Under the pieces are notes generated by a model. It saw only the letters and a program-made list of their open reading frames with translations. It was not told the origin of the DNA and did not search any database. Made by a program: the position numbers and the translations under genes. Shown piece by piece: positions 1 to 8,163 of a DNA stretch of 64,000 nt. Origin of the DNA: Candidatus Omnitrophota bacterium (GTDB taxonomy: Bacteria; Hinthialibacterota; Hinthialibacteria; Hinthialibacterales; JAKPRU01); NCBI GenBank assembly GCA_029568995.1, contig JAKPYU010000189.1, positions 17,668 through 81,667 on the forward strand, given 5' to 3'. Numbering within the stretch: position 1 is the first letter of the stretch; the number at the start of each line of letters is the position of its first letter.

Positions 1-296
1 GGAAAGTCGCTTATGTGGTGGATACCGCGTATACCGATGAAACACGGGTACGCATTGTCGAACTGGCGCGTCATGCCGACCTGTTTCTCTGTGAGGCCGC
101 CTTTTCCCAGCAACTGGATGCGGACCAGGCCAAACGCAAATTCCATCTCACCGCGTTTCAAGCCGGAACCCTCGCCAGGGAAGCCGACGTGAAACGTCTG
201 CACATCTTCCATTTCTCCCGCCGCTATCAGACAAGACCGATGATCCTGATCCGGGAAGCCAAACAAGCCGCCGGGGGAATTGAAGTGACGTATTGA
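1..296 (+). CDS. Metallo-beta-lactamase-fold hydrolase, RNase Z-like, C-terminal part
   Basis: The frame is open from base 3 to the TGA at 294-296 and gives 97 residues with no start in the window, so this is the 3' end of a longer gene. The visible part starts KVAYVVDTAY, where an Asp metal ligand is expected in this fold. It ends with a KRLHIFHFSRRY segment that resembles the last His motif of ribonuclease Z (KRL..THFS.RY). RNase Z proteins trim tRNA 3' ends, but many relatives act on other phosphodiesters or on small molecules, so the substrate is not fixed by this fragment. The next gene is convergent. Confidence 0.7.
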   Translation, partial: KVAYVVDTAYTDETRVRIVELARHADLFLCEAAFSQQLDADQAKRKFHLTAFQAGTLAREADVKRLHIFHFSRRYQTRPMILIREAKQAAGGIEVTY

Positions 297-308
297 ACGG
301 AAGGGTGA

Positions 309-329
309 GGCTCCTGCCGAGCCGCTCGG
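309..329. repeat. Palindromic GGCTCCTGCCGAGCCG element
   Basis: The sequence GGCTCCTGCCGAGCCG followed by CTCGG lies between two convergent genes and can form a small CCGAG/CTCGG hairpin. The same 16-mer occurs again at 40235-40250, there with a full inverted partner. It is a dispersed palindrome and may also end transcription here. Confidence 0.5.
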
Positions 330-332
330 ATC

Positions 333-1127
333 TCACCAAATCACCCGCTCGTTCGAGGGTTTTCTCGCCGGGATCTCGATTTGCCTGACCATACGGGCCA
401 AACCAAATCCCGACGGTTGATGAAACACCTTCAGGTTGCACCAATCGGAATACTGGTAGATCTCCGGATTCTCATCGAAATCATTCACACAAAGATCCAG
501 CCCGATTTCGATTCCGGCATCGACCTCCCCAAGACCCAGGTCGCTCCAGGGAATCGCGATTTCGGTTACGTATCCCTTGTCCGGCTCGTCATCGTTTAGT
601 GTTCCGTCGATCACGGTTTTGGAAAGAGCATTCCCGTTCCAGGAATGGTCGATCTTACCGTCCGATGTACCCCGGTCATCAAGAATCGCGCCGTTGAGAT
701 TGACATGCCAGCAATAATCGTCCGGCAGCCATTTGTTGCTGCGATCCAGTCGGGTATCGATCAGGATTTCCACCCCGTCATCGCCGGGGAATGCCGTATC
801 GTGTTCCGTGTGCGTCGCGCGAAGGTATGAATCCTTAACGGAGAAGGCGACATAGAGATTTGTCTTATCCCACAGTACCCACGCACGCGCGGTGTTGCGA
901 TTCGGCGAATCGATGTCATCCATAAAAAACACGGCCTGCGCGTCTTGCCAGGATGCCTCATCCATGACGCCGTCCACACGGATCGCATTCGGCGTGTAGG
1001 CCACTTCCATTACGCAGGGCCATGGGGCGACAGCCATTCTCTCCACCGGCTCCGAGGTCCGGCAGCCGCTGACGCACGCCAACGCCAGAAAGACTGTCGA
1101 AAGCACAACCACACTTTTTCCAGGCAT
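333..1127 (-). CDS. Lipoprotein with a CBM9-like carbohydrate-binding domain
   Basis: The protein has 264 residues. The start at 1127 was chosen over an upstream in-frame ATG at 1229 because GGAGG lies about 10 bases before it and a signal peptide begins there (MPGKSVVVLSTVFLALACVSGC, here broken only by description: hydrophobic core then a VSGC lipobox). The mature part has the pattern of family 9 carbohydrate-binding modules: IRVDGVMDEASWQDAQ near the start, then WDKTNLYVAFSVKD, DDGVEILIDT and EIAIPWSDLG. These domains bind sugars or act as modules of xylanase-like enzymes. No catalytic domain follows, so it is probably a surface sugar-binding lipoprotein. Confidence 0.7.
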   Translation of the reverse strand: MPGKSVVVLSTVFLALACVSGCRTSEPVERMAVAPWPCVMEVAYTPNAIRVDGVMDEASWQDAQAVFFMDDIDSPNRNTARAWVLWDKTNLYVAFSVKDSYLRATHTEHDTAFPGDDGVEILIDTRLDRSNKWLPDDYCWHVNLNGAILDDRGTSDGKIDHSWNGNALSKTVIDGTLNDDEPDKGYVTEIAIPWSDLGLGEVDAGIEIGLDLCVNDFDENPEIYQYSDWCNLKVFHQPSGFGLARMVRQIEIPARKPSNERVIW

Positions 1128-1199
1128 CTCCACGAATCCTCCAAACCGCTCCCCCCTCCGATCATCCCCACTGGTCCCATCCGTCCCATTCTCTTTCCC

Positions 1200-1234
1200 A
1201 ATCCGCAATCCCCAATCCGCAATCCCCAATCCCC
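1200..1234. repeat. Heptanucleotide tandem repeat AATCC(G/C)C x5
   Basis: Five head-to-tail 7-base units (AATCCGC, AATCCCC, AATCCGC, AATCCCC, AATCCCC) sit between the CBM9-like gene and cheV. Period and composition resemble the STRR heptamer repeats known from filamentous cyanobacteria. Other heptamer arrays occur in this window at 23528, 28179 and 51210. Confidence 0.75.
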
Positions 1235-1240
1235 TCCGCC

Positions 1241-2203
1241 CTATCCTTCAGCAGAAATCCCGGAAGGCGCTTCCACTTTCAATCCCTGCACGAGTCGATC
1301 CACGATATTCACCAATTCCCCGATCTCAGGCTTGGTGATTTGTGCATTGGCTCCTACGCTCTGTCCTTTCCTTCGATTCTCATCACTGATAATCGAAGAG
1401 AAAATGACCACCGGCAAATCCATCAGTCGTGCGTGTTCTTTAATCAACTTCGTGAAATGGAGACCATCCATCTGCGGCATTTCAATATCGGTGATTACCG
1501 CATTGATTCGACTCTTGACGGGTTCTCCTTCCCCGATCTCGGCCAGTGTTTTCTTGAGGAATTCCCACGCCTCCTGGCCGTTGTTGCAGCAATACAGCTC
1601 TCCGTATCCCGCGCTCTGAAGAGTCTGCGTCAGCATGGATCGCATCATGTGTGAGTCCTCGGCGATCAGGATGTTGCATTGGCTCCGGTCGAACACGGTT
1701 TCTCGGTCGAATTGCGGCGAAACCAGTTTCTCGCTGGGCGAGATTTCCTGAACCACCTTTTCAAAGTCAAGCATGGGAACCAGCTGGTCGTTGATATGGG
1801 CCATACTCGTGACATACCCCGAATCCCCCAATCCCTTGGGGGGCGGCTCGATCTGCTCCCAGGAAACGCGGTAGATCCTGTCCACACCGTCCACCCAGAA
1901 ACCGAACCAGACATCATTGAACTCCGTCACGATCACCCGGTCGCTTGCCCGAATGTCCTGCTGAGGTAATCCCAGCCAAATCCGGACATTTACGGCCGGG
2001 ACCACAATCCCCCGCAGGTCGAACACACCCAGCACATGCGGGTGACGTTCGGGCGGACGGAGCAACTCCGGTGGACGAATGACCTCCCGCACTTTGGCCA
2101 CATTGATTCCGTAGGTCTCGTTCTCGACCCGGAATACCAGGATTTCGAGCTCATTGGTTCCTGCTTCCATCAAGATCTGGCTTCTGATGTCGGAAGTGTC
2201 CAT
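1241..2203 (-). CDS. cheV: Chemotaxis coupling protein CheV (CheW domain plus receiver)
   Basis: The protein has 320 residues, normal for CheV. The CheW-like domain spans about residues 15-160, with LEILVFRVENETYGINVAKV at its start and LGVFDLRGIVVPAVNVRIWL in the middle. The receiver domain spans about 185-310, with NILIAEDSHMMRSMLTQTL, the phospho-acceptor Asp in AVITDIEMPQMDG and the conserved Lys in QITKPEI. CheV couples chemoreceptors to CheA and its phosphorylation modulates signalling. The start at 2203 fits the family N-terminus; an upstream extension to 2458 would run into prs. No cheA, cheW or receptor gene is in the window, so it is physically orphaned here. Confidence 0.9.
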   Translation of the reverse strand: MDTSDIRSQILMEAGTNELEILVFRVENETYGINVAKVREVIRPPELLRPPERHPHVLGVFDLRGIVVPAVNVRIWLGLPQQDIRASDRVIVTEFNDVWFGFWVDGVDRIYRVSWEQIEPPPKGLGDSGYVTSMAHINDQLVPMLDFEKVVQEISPSEKLVSPQFDRETVFDRSQCNILIAEDSHMMRSMLTQTLQSAGYGELYCCNNGQEAWEFLKKTLAEIGEGEPVKSRINAVITDIEMPQMDGLHFTKLIKEHARLMDLPVVIFSSIISDENRRKGQSVGANAQITKPEIGELVNIVDRLVQGLKVEAPSGISAEG

Positions 2204-2309
2204 GGGATTGACCTCGTATTTGGGAATACACACCCGCCGTGGCAAGGTGTGTTCTGAGGGCACGGATAAGACAAGTCTATCAACTGCCGATGGATTCCGA
2301 AGTCTCAGT

Positions 2310-3278
2310 TCAGAGTTCCTCGAACGGCGAGAACAACACGCTGACCGACTCGCCGTTATGGATACGCCGAATCGCTTTGGCAAACATCCGCGCAACCGAG
2401 AGCACCCGGATCTTGTCGATTCGTTTCTTGCCCTCCACCGGAATGGAATTCGTGACAACGACCTCTTTCAGGGAGGATTCCTGGATTCGCTCGACCGCCT
2501 GGCCCACAAGAACCGGATGCACGGCCCCGGCGGTGATTTCCACAGCACCGGAATCTTCAAGCGCTTTCACCGTATTCAATAATGATCCACCCGTGCTGAT
2601 TTCGTCGTCCATGATGATCGCGCGTTTGCCTTTGACATCGCCGATAATGTGCCGGACCACGGATTGATCGTCATTGCCGGCCCGACGCTTATCCACAATG
2701 GCCAGGGGTAAGTTCAAATGGCGGGCGAACTTCTCGGCTCGCTTCGCGCTTCCGGCGTCCGGGGCTACCACCACACAGTCGGTCAGATCCTGGTAACGCC
2801 AGTAATCCACCAGAATGGGTGTCGCGATCAGATGGTCCGTCGGAATCCGGAAAAATCCCTGGATCTGGAACGAGTGCAGGTTCATGGTCAGGATTCGGTC
2901 CGCCCCGGAGGCTTCCAGGAGATCGGCGACCAGCCGTGCGGCGATGGAGATGCGCGGCTGATCCTTCTTGTCCGACCGCACGTATGGAAAATACGGAAGC
3001 ACCGCGGTCACTCGACACGCCGAGGCGTGTTTCAGCGCATCAATCATCAACAGCAATTCCATCAGGCGTGTGTTGACCGGAGAACAGGAGGTTTGGACCA
3101 CAAACACGTCGCATTCCCGCACATTTTCCTGAATCTTCACAAAGAGGTTCTCATTGGCGAATTCCTGGATCTCCACTTTACCTGGCTCGATGTCCAGGTA
3201 CGGACAGATCTCATTCACGAGGCTCTTGCTTGCATTGCCGCTGAAAACCTTCAAGGCTCTGCCGGTTCCTGTTGTCAT
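2310..3278 (-). CDS. prs: Ribose-phosphate pyrophosphokinase (PRPP synthetase), divergent form
   Basis: The protein has 322 residues, usual for the family. It would make PRPP from ribose 5-phosphate and ATP for nucleotide, His and Trp synthesis. The PRPP-binding loop is present as IIMDDEISTGGS and the ATP-binding flexible region as PYFPYVRSDKKDQPRISI; ADRILTMNLHSFQIQGFF carries the conserved His. The usual FSDGE motif near residue 40 reads FANEN here, so it belongs to a divergent subgroup. GGAG lies about 10 bases before the ATG. CheV follows about 100 bases downstream on the same strand, but nothing links the two functions. Confidence 0.88.
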   Translation of the reverse strand: MTTGTGRALKVFSGNASKSLVNEICPYLDIEPGKVEIQEFANENLFVKIQENVRECDVFVVQTSCSPVNTRLMELLLMIDALKHASACRVTAVLPYFPYVRSDKKDQPRISIAARLVADLLEASGADRILTMNLHSFQIQGFFRIPTDHLIATPILVDYWRYQDLTDCVVVAPDAGSAKRAEKFARHLNLPLAIVDKRRAGNDDQSVVRHIIGDVKGKRAIIMDDEISTGGSLLNTVKALEDSGAVEITAGAVHPVLVGQAVERIQESSLKEVVVTNSIPVEGKKRIDKIRVLSVARMFAKAIRRIHNGESVSVLFSPFEEL

Positions 3279-3324
3279 TCTTTTACTCCATGCGGTTTCC
3301 GTTGTTGTGATCAGGTTTACTCAA

Positions 3325-3456
3325 TAGTAGAACCCCACCCCAACCCTCCCCGTAAACAGGGAGGGAACATTCTTCCCCCCGTTTACGGGGGGATTGAGGG
3401 GGGTGATGGCTTCGTAACCCCCACCCTGATTCTCCCCGCAAGTGGGGAGGGAGATA
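3325..3456. repeat. Cluster of C/G-rich palindromes
   Basis: The gap between prs and the kinase gene holds several short inverted repeats in a row: CCTCCCCGTAAACAGGGAGG, CCCCCGTTTACGGGGG and CTCCCCGCAAGTGGGGAG. They are separated by CCCACCC/GGGGTG blocks. The same style of element recurs at 6988, 23009, 27517, 35829, 40315 and 41712. These may act as terminators or mRNA 3'-end stabilisers and form a dispersed repeat family. Confidence 0.6.
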
Positions 3457-3465
3457 AAAACAGAA

Positions 3466-4668
3466 TCATTGACCGGCATTCAGCAATTCGACTGTCGCAC
3501 GGGCAACGATCAATTCTTCGTTTGTCGGGACCACCCAGATGGCGGTCCTGCTTTCTTCTGAGCCGATACTACCTTCCTTCCCTGATTGTTCCGCATTCCG
3601 CCGGTCATCGAGGATGATCCCCAGCGGTTCCAGTCCTGCGCAGATCCGCCGGCGGACCTCGGCTCCCCGTTCCCCAATGCCCCCCGTGAAAACCAATGCA
3701 TCCAGGCGGCCCAAAACGGCAAGAAAGCCGCCGATTGTCTTCTTTACATCATAGCAGAATGCTTCCAGCGCGAGATGTGCCTCCGCATTCCCTTCGGCTT
3801 CTGCCTTTTCAATGTCCCGAACGTCGGCGGAGACCCCGGACAGACCGAGGAACCCACTCTGTCTTGTCAGAAGACGAACGACTTCTTCAATGGAAAGACC
3901 CTCCTGCTGCATCACGTACAGCACCGCAAACGGGTCCAGGTCGCCGTTCCTTGTTCCGTGAAACAGTCCGGACTGCGGCGAAAATCCCATGCTGGTATCG
4001 ACGCTTTTTCCGCCCCGGATCGCACAAATCGAGGAGGATCCGCCGAGATGGCAGGAGATCACGTTGATCTCCTCTTTTGGGAGACTTAGGAGTACCGGAA
4101 TCCTCTCGGAGATGTATCGGTGCGAGGCCCCATGGTAACCGTATCGTCGGATGCCGTGGCGATCTCGCCATTCTTTCGGCACCGCGTACACCCGCGCATA
4201 TTCCGGCATTGTTGTGTGGAATGCGGGTTCGAATAGCCCCACCAACGGCGTGTTCGGCATCGCTTCGCGGAACAGGCGGATTGCTTTCACATACGGGGGA
4301 TTGTGAGCAGGGGCCAGGAATGTATAGTCCTCCATTCCTTTCAGCACTGGGTCGGTGATCCGAACACAGCCGTCAAAGCCTTTCGCGATCACCGTCTTGA
4401 ATCCGACTGCTGTAATCTCGCCCAGGCCGGAAATCACGGCGGATGGACCGGAGGTGAGCAGCTGAATCATCCGCCCGATAGCCGCAGGGTAGTCCGGTAA
4501 AGGCTCTATCGTCGAGCCGCTCTCCCCCCCGCAGGTCCACGAGAGAATGGCGTCCTGCGACCCGATCTTCTCAAATCGTCCCCACGCGAGAGACTTCTCC
4601 TCCGGGAAACGGATCAATTGAAACTTCAGGGAGGTGCTCCCGACATTGGCAACGAGGACATTGCTCAT
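3466..4668 (-). CDS. Acetate kinase family protein with altered active-site residues
   Basis: The protein has 400 residues and aligns by eye along the whole acetate kinase fold: VLVANVGSTSLKFQL at the start, RRYGYHGASHRY, CHLGGSSS, a GTRNGDLDP loop keeping the second catalytic Arg, and VFTGGIGERG near the end. Acetate kinase makes ATP from acetyl phosphate and ADP. Two positions differ from the classical enzyme: the GHRVVHGG segment reads GFKTVIAKG, changing the first acetyl-phosphate-binding Arg to Lys, and FDTAFH reads FEPAFH, changing the catalytic Asp to Glu. It could therefore use another acyl phosphate. The start has GGAG upstream. No phosphotransacetylase gene is adjacent. Confidence 0.8.
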   Translation of the reverse strand: MSNVLVANVGSTSLKFQLIRFPEEKSLAWGRFEKIGSQDAILSWTCGGESGSTIEPLPDYPAAIGRMIQLLTSGPSAVISGLGEITAVGFKTVIAKGFDGCVRITDPVLKGMEDYTFLAPAHNPPYVKAIRLFREAMPNTPLVGLFEPAFHTTMPEYARVYAVPKEWRDRHGIRRYGYHGASHRYISERIPVLLSLPKEEINVISCHLGGSSSICAIRGGKSVDTSMGFSPQSGLFHGTRNGDLDPFAVLYVMQQEGLSIEEVVRLLTRQSGFLGLSGVSADVRDIEKAEAEGNAEAHLALEAFCYDVKKTIGGFLAVLGRLDALVFTGGIGERGAEVRRRICAGLEPLGIILDDRRNAEQSGKEGSIGSEESRTAIWVVPTNEELIVARATVELLNAGQ

Positions 4669-4874
4669 GATCGACTCCGCTGGGGGATACTGGGATGTAA
4701 ATCCGGGCTGCACGCCGGTGGCTAGTCTACTGTCTGCACCCCGCCAAGACGAGGGACATCGCCCTGCTCCTGGGGAACAGATAACCGGGCAGGCGCGAAG
4801 GCCTACCCTGTCTCAGTAGGGGCAATCCCCCCGTGGTTGCCCCTGCCTTCTCCACGCCAAATTCCCCTCCAGGC

Positions 4875-4903
4875 TTGACTTACGAAGCCTCCGTGCCGAT
4901 AAT
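4875..4903 (+). promoter_or_regulatory. Sigma-70-type promoter for the T-box/leuA transcript
   Basis: TTGACT at 4875-4880 and GATAAT at 4898-4903 are separated by 17 bases. Each box matches the consensus at five of six positions. The expected start of transcription near 4910 lies just before the first conserved T-box bases, which supports the assignment. Confidence 0.6.
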
Positions 4904-4911
4904 TTCCGGTA

Positions 4912-5180
4912 CATACGAAAAGGCGCCGAAGAGGAGTAGTAAGCGTCCTTGCGGAAATCGAGAGAGCCGGTGGGTGGTGCAAACCGGTTTTTCGCAGTGC
5001 TGAACTCGCCTCTGAGCCGTCCCGGTGAACGGAGCACTCCTCACTACTAGCCGGGGCCGGGTTCGCCCGTGACAGCGATGAATCAAGGGTGAGATTGCGC
5101 ATTTGAGGTGTCAATCTCACTGAACCAGGGTGGTACCGCGGAACATTTTCGCCCCTGAAGCAATTCAGGGGCGTTTTTCA
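4912..5180 (+). promoter_or_regulatory. T-box riboswitch leader, leucine type (CUC specifier)
   Basis: The leader has the ordered elements of a T-box. Stem I begins with AGAGG (4930-4934) and GAGTAGTA and closes with CCTCT (5009-5013). Its upper part has AGAGAG and a GGTGGTGCAA segment. The specifier loop reads TGAA-CTC-G, with CTC (Leu) at 5005-5007. Stem III pairs GTGAGATTG (5089-5097) with CAATCTCAC (5112-5120). The antiterminator motif AGGGTGGTACCGCGG is at 5127-5141; its TGGT bulge would pair with an ACCA tRNA end, matching the A discriminator of tRNA-Leu. A terminator and then leuA follow. Uncharged tRNA-Leu should turn leuA on. Confidence 0.9.
5150..5178 (+). terminator. T-box-controlled intrinsic terminator
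   Basis: CGCCCCTGAA (5150-5159) pairs perfectly with TTCAGGGGCG (5164-5173) around a four-base loop and runs into TTTTT. It directly follows the T-box antiterminator sequence, as required for switching between the two folds. Confidence 0.9.
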
Positions 5181-5317
5181 TTTTCGGGCCTGAAAGGAGG
5201 TGGTCTCGATGCCATGTCTTCTTACCGATGACAGCGACGAGAGCGACCTTGGTGACCTTCCGCTACAGAGACTGAATCCGGCCCTTCGAGGCCACCCATT
5301 TCATAAGGAGAACGAAC

Positions 5318-6856
5318 ATGTCAGATAGAATTATCATATTCGATACCACGCTGCGGGATGGCGAACAAGCCCCCGGTTTTTCCATGAATCTGCAAGAGAA
5401 AATCGAATTGGCCCGACAGCTGCAGCGGCTGAAAGTGGATGTCATCGAGGCGGGATTCCCGATTTCCTCTCCCGGCGATTTTGAGTCGGTCAAAGCCGTC
5501 GCCCAGCAGATCGAAGGCCCTCAGATCTGCGGCCTGGCGCGCGCCCGAAATGAGGATATCGACTGCTGCTGGGAAGCCGTAAAAGACTCCGCCCGCCCAC
5601 GTATCCACACATTTATCGCCACCAGCGATGTCCATGTCGAAAAGAAACTCCGCAAGACCCGGCAAGAGGTCAAGGAAATCGCCGTTCGCGCGGTCGAACG
5701 CGCCAAGAAATACACCGACAATGTGGAGTTCTCCACCGAGGATGCCGCGAGAACCGATTGGGATTATATTTGTGAGGTGATCGAGGCGGCCATCAACGCC
5801 GGGGCAACGACCATCAATGTCCCGGATACCGTGGGATACTCCAATCCATGGGAGATAGAGAATCTGTTCCGATACATTTTCGAGAATGTACCCAATGTCC
5901 GTAAGGCTATCATATCCTGCCATTGCCACAACGATTTGGGGCTGGCCGTGGCCAATTCACTGGCCACGGTCCGCGCCGGGGCCAGGCAGGTGGAGTGCAC
6001 CATCAACGGGATCGGCGAACGGGCCGGAAACGCCTCGCTGGAAGAGGTCGTGATGAACCTGAAAACCCGCCGCGAATTCTTCGGGTTCGAGACGAGTATC
6101 GACACAAGCCAGATTTATCCCGCCAGCCGCATGTTGACACGGTTCACCGGCGTTTCCGTCCAGCCCAACAAGGCCGTCGTCGGCGCGAATGCCTTTGCGC
6201 ATGAGGCCGGGATCCACCAGGATGGCGTTCTGAAAGAGCGCACCACCTATGAGATCATGACCCCCGAATCCGTCGGCTGGACCGGCCAGGGCATGGTGTT
6301 GGGCAAACACTCCGGACGTCATGCCTTCAAGGCTCGCCTGGAGGAACTGGGATTTTGCCTGAACGAGGAGGAACTGGAAAAGGCGTTCGAGGCGTTCAAG
6401 GTACTGGCCGATTTGAAAAAGACCGTTTTCGATGAGGATCTGATTGTAATCGTCCATCAGCAGGCCCTCTCGGGCGATCTGGATCGGTATATCCTGCACG
6501 ATTTGATGATCGAGGTCGGCAAAAACGGACCGAGTGCCACCGTGGTGTTGCGTTCAAACGGTGATACCTTCCAGGAAAGCGGGTCGGGAGATGGTGCTCT
6601 GGATGCCGCGTTCTCGGTGATCAAGAAGATGACCGGCCTGGAGGAATCCGTTCTCACGAACTACAACTGCTCTTCGGTAACTCAGGGCACGGATGCCATC
6701 GCGCAATCGACCATTTCCTTGCGATACAAGCAGAAAGAAGTCGTCGGGCGCGGGACGGATACCGATGTTGTCCGCGCAAGCGTCAAGGCGTTTGTGGATG
6801 CCGTCAATCGCCTGCTCATGACCGAAACCAGGGAACCGGTAAAGGATATTGTTTGA
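5318..6856 (+). CDS. leuA: 2-isopropylmalate synthase
   Basis: The protein has 512 residues. It condenses acetyl-CoA with 2-oxoisovalerate in the first committed step of leucine synthesis. The catalytic (HMGL-like) barrel starts IIFDTTLRDGEQAPGFS and includes the metal site HCHNDLGLAVANS; the NPNKAIVG-type segment reads QPNKAVVGANAFAHEAGIHQ. The C-terminal leucine-sensing dimer domain spans about residues 380-500. AAGGAG lies just before the ATG. A leucine T-box upstream gives transcript-level control, and the C-terminal domain suggests allosteric control as well. No other leu or ilv gene is adjacent. Confidence 0.95.
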   Translation: MSDRIIIFDTTLRDGEQAPGFSMNLQEKIELARQLQRLKVDVIEAGFPISSPGDFESVKAVAQQIEGPQICGLARARNEDIDCCWEAVKDSARPRIHTFIATSDVHVEKKLRKTRQEVKEIAVRAVERAKKYTDNVEFSTEDAARTDWDYICEVIEAAINAGATTINVPDTVGYSNPWEIENLFRYIFENVPNVRKAIISCHCHNDLGLAVANSLATVRAGARQVECTINGIGERAGNASLEEVVMNLKTRREFFGFETSIDTSQIYPASRMLTRFTGVSVQPNKAVVGANAFAHEAGIHQDGVLKERTTYEIMTPESVGWTGQGMVLGKHSGRHAFKARLEELGFCLNEEELEKAFEAFKVLADLKKTVFDEDLIVIVHQQALSGDLDRYILHDLMIEVGKNGPSATVVLRSNGDTFQESGSGDGALDAAFSVIKKMTGLEESVLTNYNCSSVTQGTDAIAQSTISLRYKQKEVVGRGTDTDVVRASVKAFVDAVNRLLMTETREPVKDIV

Positions 6857-6879
6857 TACCGAACCCTGTGCCCGTAATT

Positions 6880-6923
6880 CCCTGTAGGGGCGATTCACGA
6901 ATCGCCCCTACGGGATTGTCTTT
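6880..6923 (+). terminator. Long GC-rich hairpin after leuA
   Basis: TAGGGGCGATT (6885-6895) pairs perfectly with AATCGCCCCTA (6900-6910) around a four-base loop; the stem extends by CCC/GGG past a single bulge and is followed by TTGTCTTT. It can end the leuA transcript. TAGGGGCG..CGCCCCTA palindromes of this type are also common dispersed repeats in many environmental genomes. Confidence 0.6.
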
Positions 6924-6987
6924 AAAGGGGCATTCTCACCGAGTTACCTGAATCTGTCCCGGACTCTGCGAATGTACCCACAGACTT

Positions 6988-7025
6988 CTCCCCCAAAGAT
7001 TGGGGGAGACACAGAGGGGGTTGAA
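6988..7025. repeat. Dispersed palindrome, CTCCCCC-AAAGATT-GGGGGAG type
   Basis: The arms CTCCCCC and GGGGGAG surround AAAGATT, and ACACAGAGGGGGTTGAA follows. Near-identical copies are at 40315-40355 (CTCTCCCCGAAAGATTGGGG) and, diverged, at 23009-23029. Confidence 0.75.
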
Positions 7026-7219
7026 TGCATCATCATTTTAACCCACCAGGCCCGCTGATCCCCTTCGCGCTTACAATTCAATCTGACACTTCCGCTAAAA
7101 TAGGCTACTTTCCTTCCTGAACGGGTTTCATGGAGCGCCTCGGGGGAAACGCTCGCCCTGGGGAGCGGGAAATCCGAGGCTTTGCACGTACATACGAATC
7201 AAGGGATTGGAGGAGAATG

Positions 7220-7927
7220 ATGCGTACTCGGTGGATGCTGTCGGTGGAGTCTTCGTCACGTGGGTTCACCCTGATCGAACTGCTGGTAGTCGTGGCTATT
7301 ATCGGAATCCTGGCAACGGTCGCGTTTCCGAATTTCAGTTCCGCGTTGATCCGGGCCAAGGTCAGCCGTGCGAAAAACGATCTCAAGACGTTGGACACGG
7401 CGCTGGAGATGTACTATATGGACAATGGGAACTATCCGTATGTCCAGGACAAGGGCGGTGTGGAATGGCAAATGCCCGCCGGATTTCCTGCCGGTCATAC
7501 CAATGGCCCGGCGGGATTGACCACTCCGATTTCGTATCTGCACAGGGCGCTGCGAGACCCGTTCCTGTTGGAGCAGGGGGATTGGGGCAATGAGGGAAAT
7601 CCGTTGCTGTATTACGAAAGGTGCGGTTTCGGATATGACTTCACCGGAACCTTTGCCGAGGTGAAGCTGGTTCGGGTTCCGGTGGATGCGAATGGGACAC
7701 TGCTGGGAACCGCTCCGGACTATGAAGAATCGGACTGCTCCAAGGTGCCCACGCGCTGGGTCGTATACAGCGTCGGCCCGGACCAGACACACCGTGTTCT
7801 CAATCCAGACGGGACCGTCCTGGTCCGCTCGCGCTACAGCATCCTGAACCGGTACGACCCCACGAACGGCACAATCAGCCAGGGGAATATCCTTCGATTC
7901 CCCGGCGGCCTCTCGTTCCCCGAGTAA
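7220..7927 (+). CDS. Orphan type II secretion/type IV pilin-like pseudopilin
   Basis: The protein has 235 residues. Of two adjacent ATGs (7217 and 7220), the second has better spacing from GGAGG. A short leader ends in Gly before FTLIELLVVVAIIGILATVA, the class III prepilin cleavage site with Glu at +5 and the hydrophobic helix. The globular part carries YYMDNGNYP, as in GspG-like pseudopilins. The C-terminal region has VVYSVGPDQ and YDPTNGTISQGNILRFPGG, a pattern shared with the pseudopilin at 41101-41667. It is far from the type II operon, so its role as an extra pseudopilin or adhesin is open. Confidence 0.85.
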   Translation: MRTRWMLSVESSSRGFTLIELLVVVAIIGILATVAFPNFSSALIRAKVSRAKNDLKTLDTALEMYYMDNGNYPYVQDKGGVEWQMPAGFPAGHTNGPAGLTTPISYLHRALRDPFLLEQGDWGNEGNPLLYYERCGFGYDFTGTFAEVKLVRVPVDANGTLLGTAPDYEESDCSKVPTRWVVYSVGPDQTHRVLNPDGTVLVRSRYSILNRYDPTNGTISQGNILRFPGGLSFPE

Positions 7928-8163
7928 GCCGCGTCGATACAAGGCAACGCGAATCAAGGCATCGGCATCCGTTCCGTCGTCCCTGTCCGTATCTTCGTGC
8001 CTTTGTGGTTCACTTCCCCCTCCCCCCGTCCCTGTTCGTCCGTGTCTGTCCGTGTCCGCCCCTGTCTCCCCCTCTTCTCTTCATCATGCTCATCCTCTAA
8101 TCCCACGAATCACGGTTCAGACGGACGCTTCCGCCGGACAGAATCCATATACTCAATGAAGCA

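Larger units (their letters stand above)
6857..7219. other. Intergenic region leuA to pseudopilin
   Basis: This gap of about 360 bases holds the leuA hairpin at its start and a CTCCCCCAAAGATTGGGGGAG palindrome at 6988-7008, followed by ACACAGAGGGGGTTGAA. That second block recurs almost identically at 40315-40355. The remainder before the next start shows GGAGGAG at 7209-7215 as ribosome-binding site. No gene or clear promoter was seen. Confidence 0.6.

Noticed and set aside
7928..8163. Pyrimidine-rich GTCC repeats after the first pseudopilin as a further nonamer array
   Set aside because: GTCCGTG/GTCTGTCC phrases recur but without a constant period, so it was not listed as a tandem repeat.
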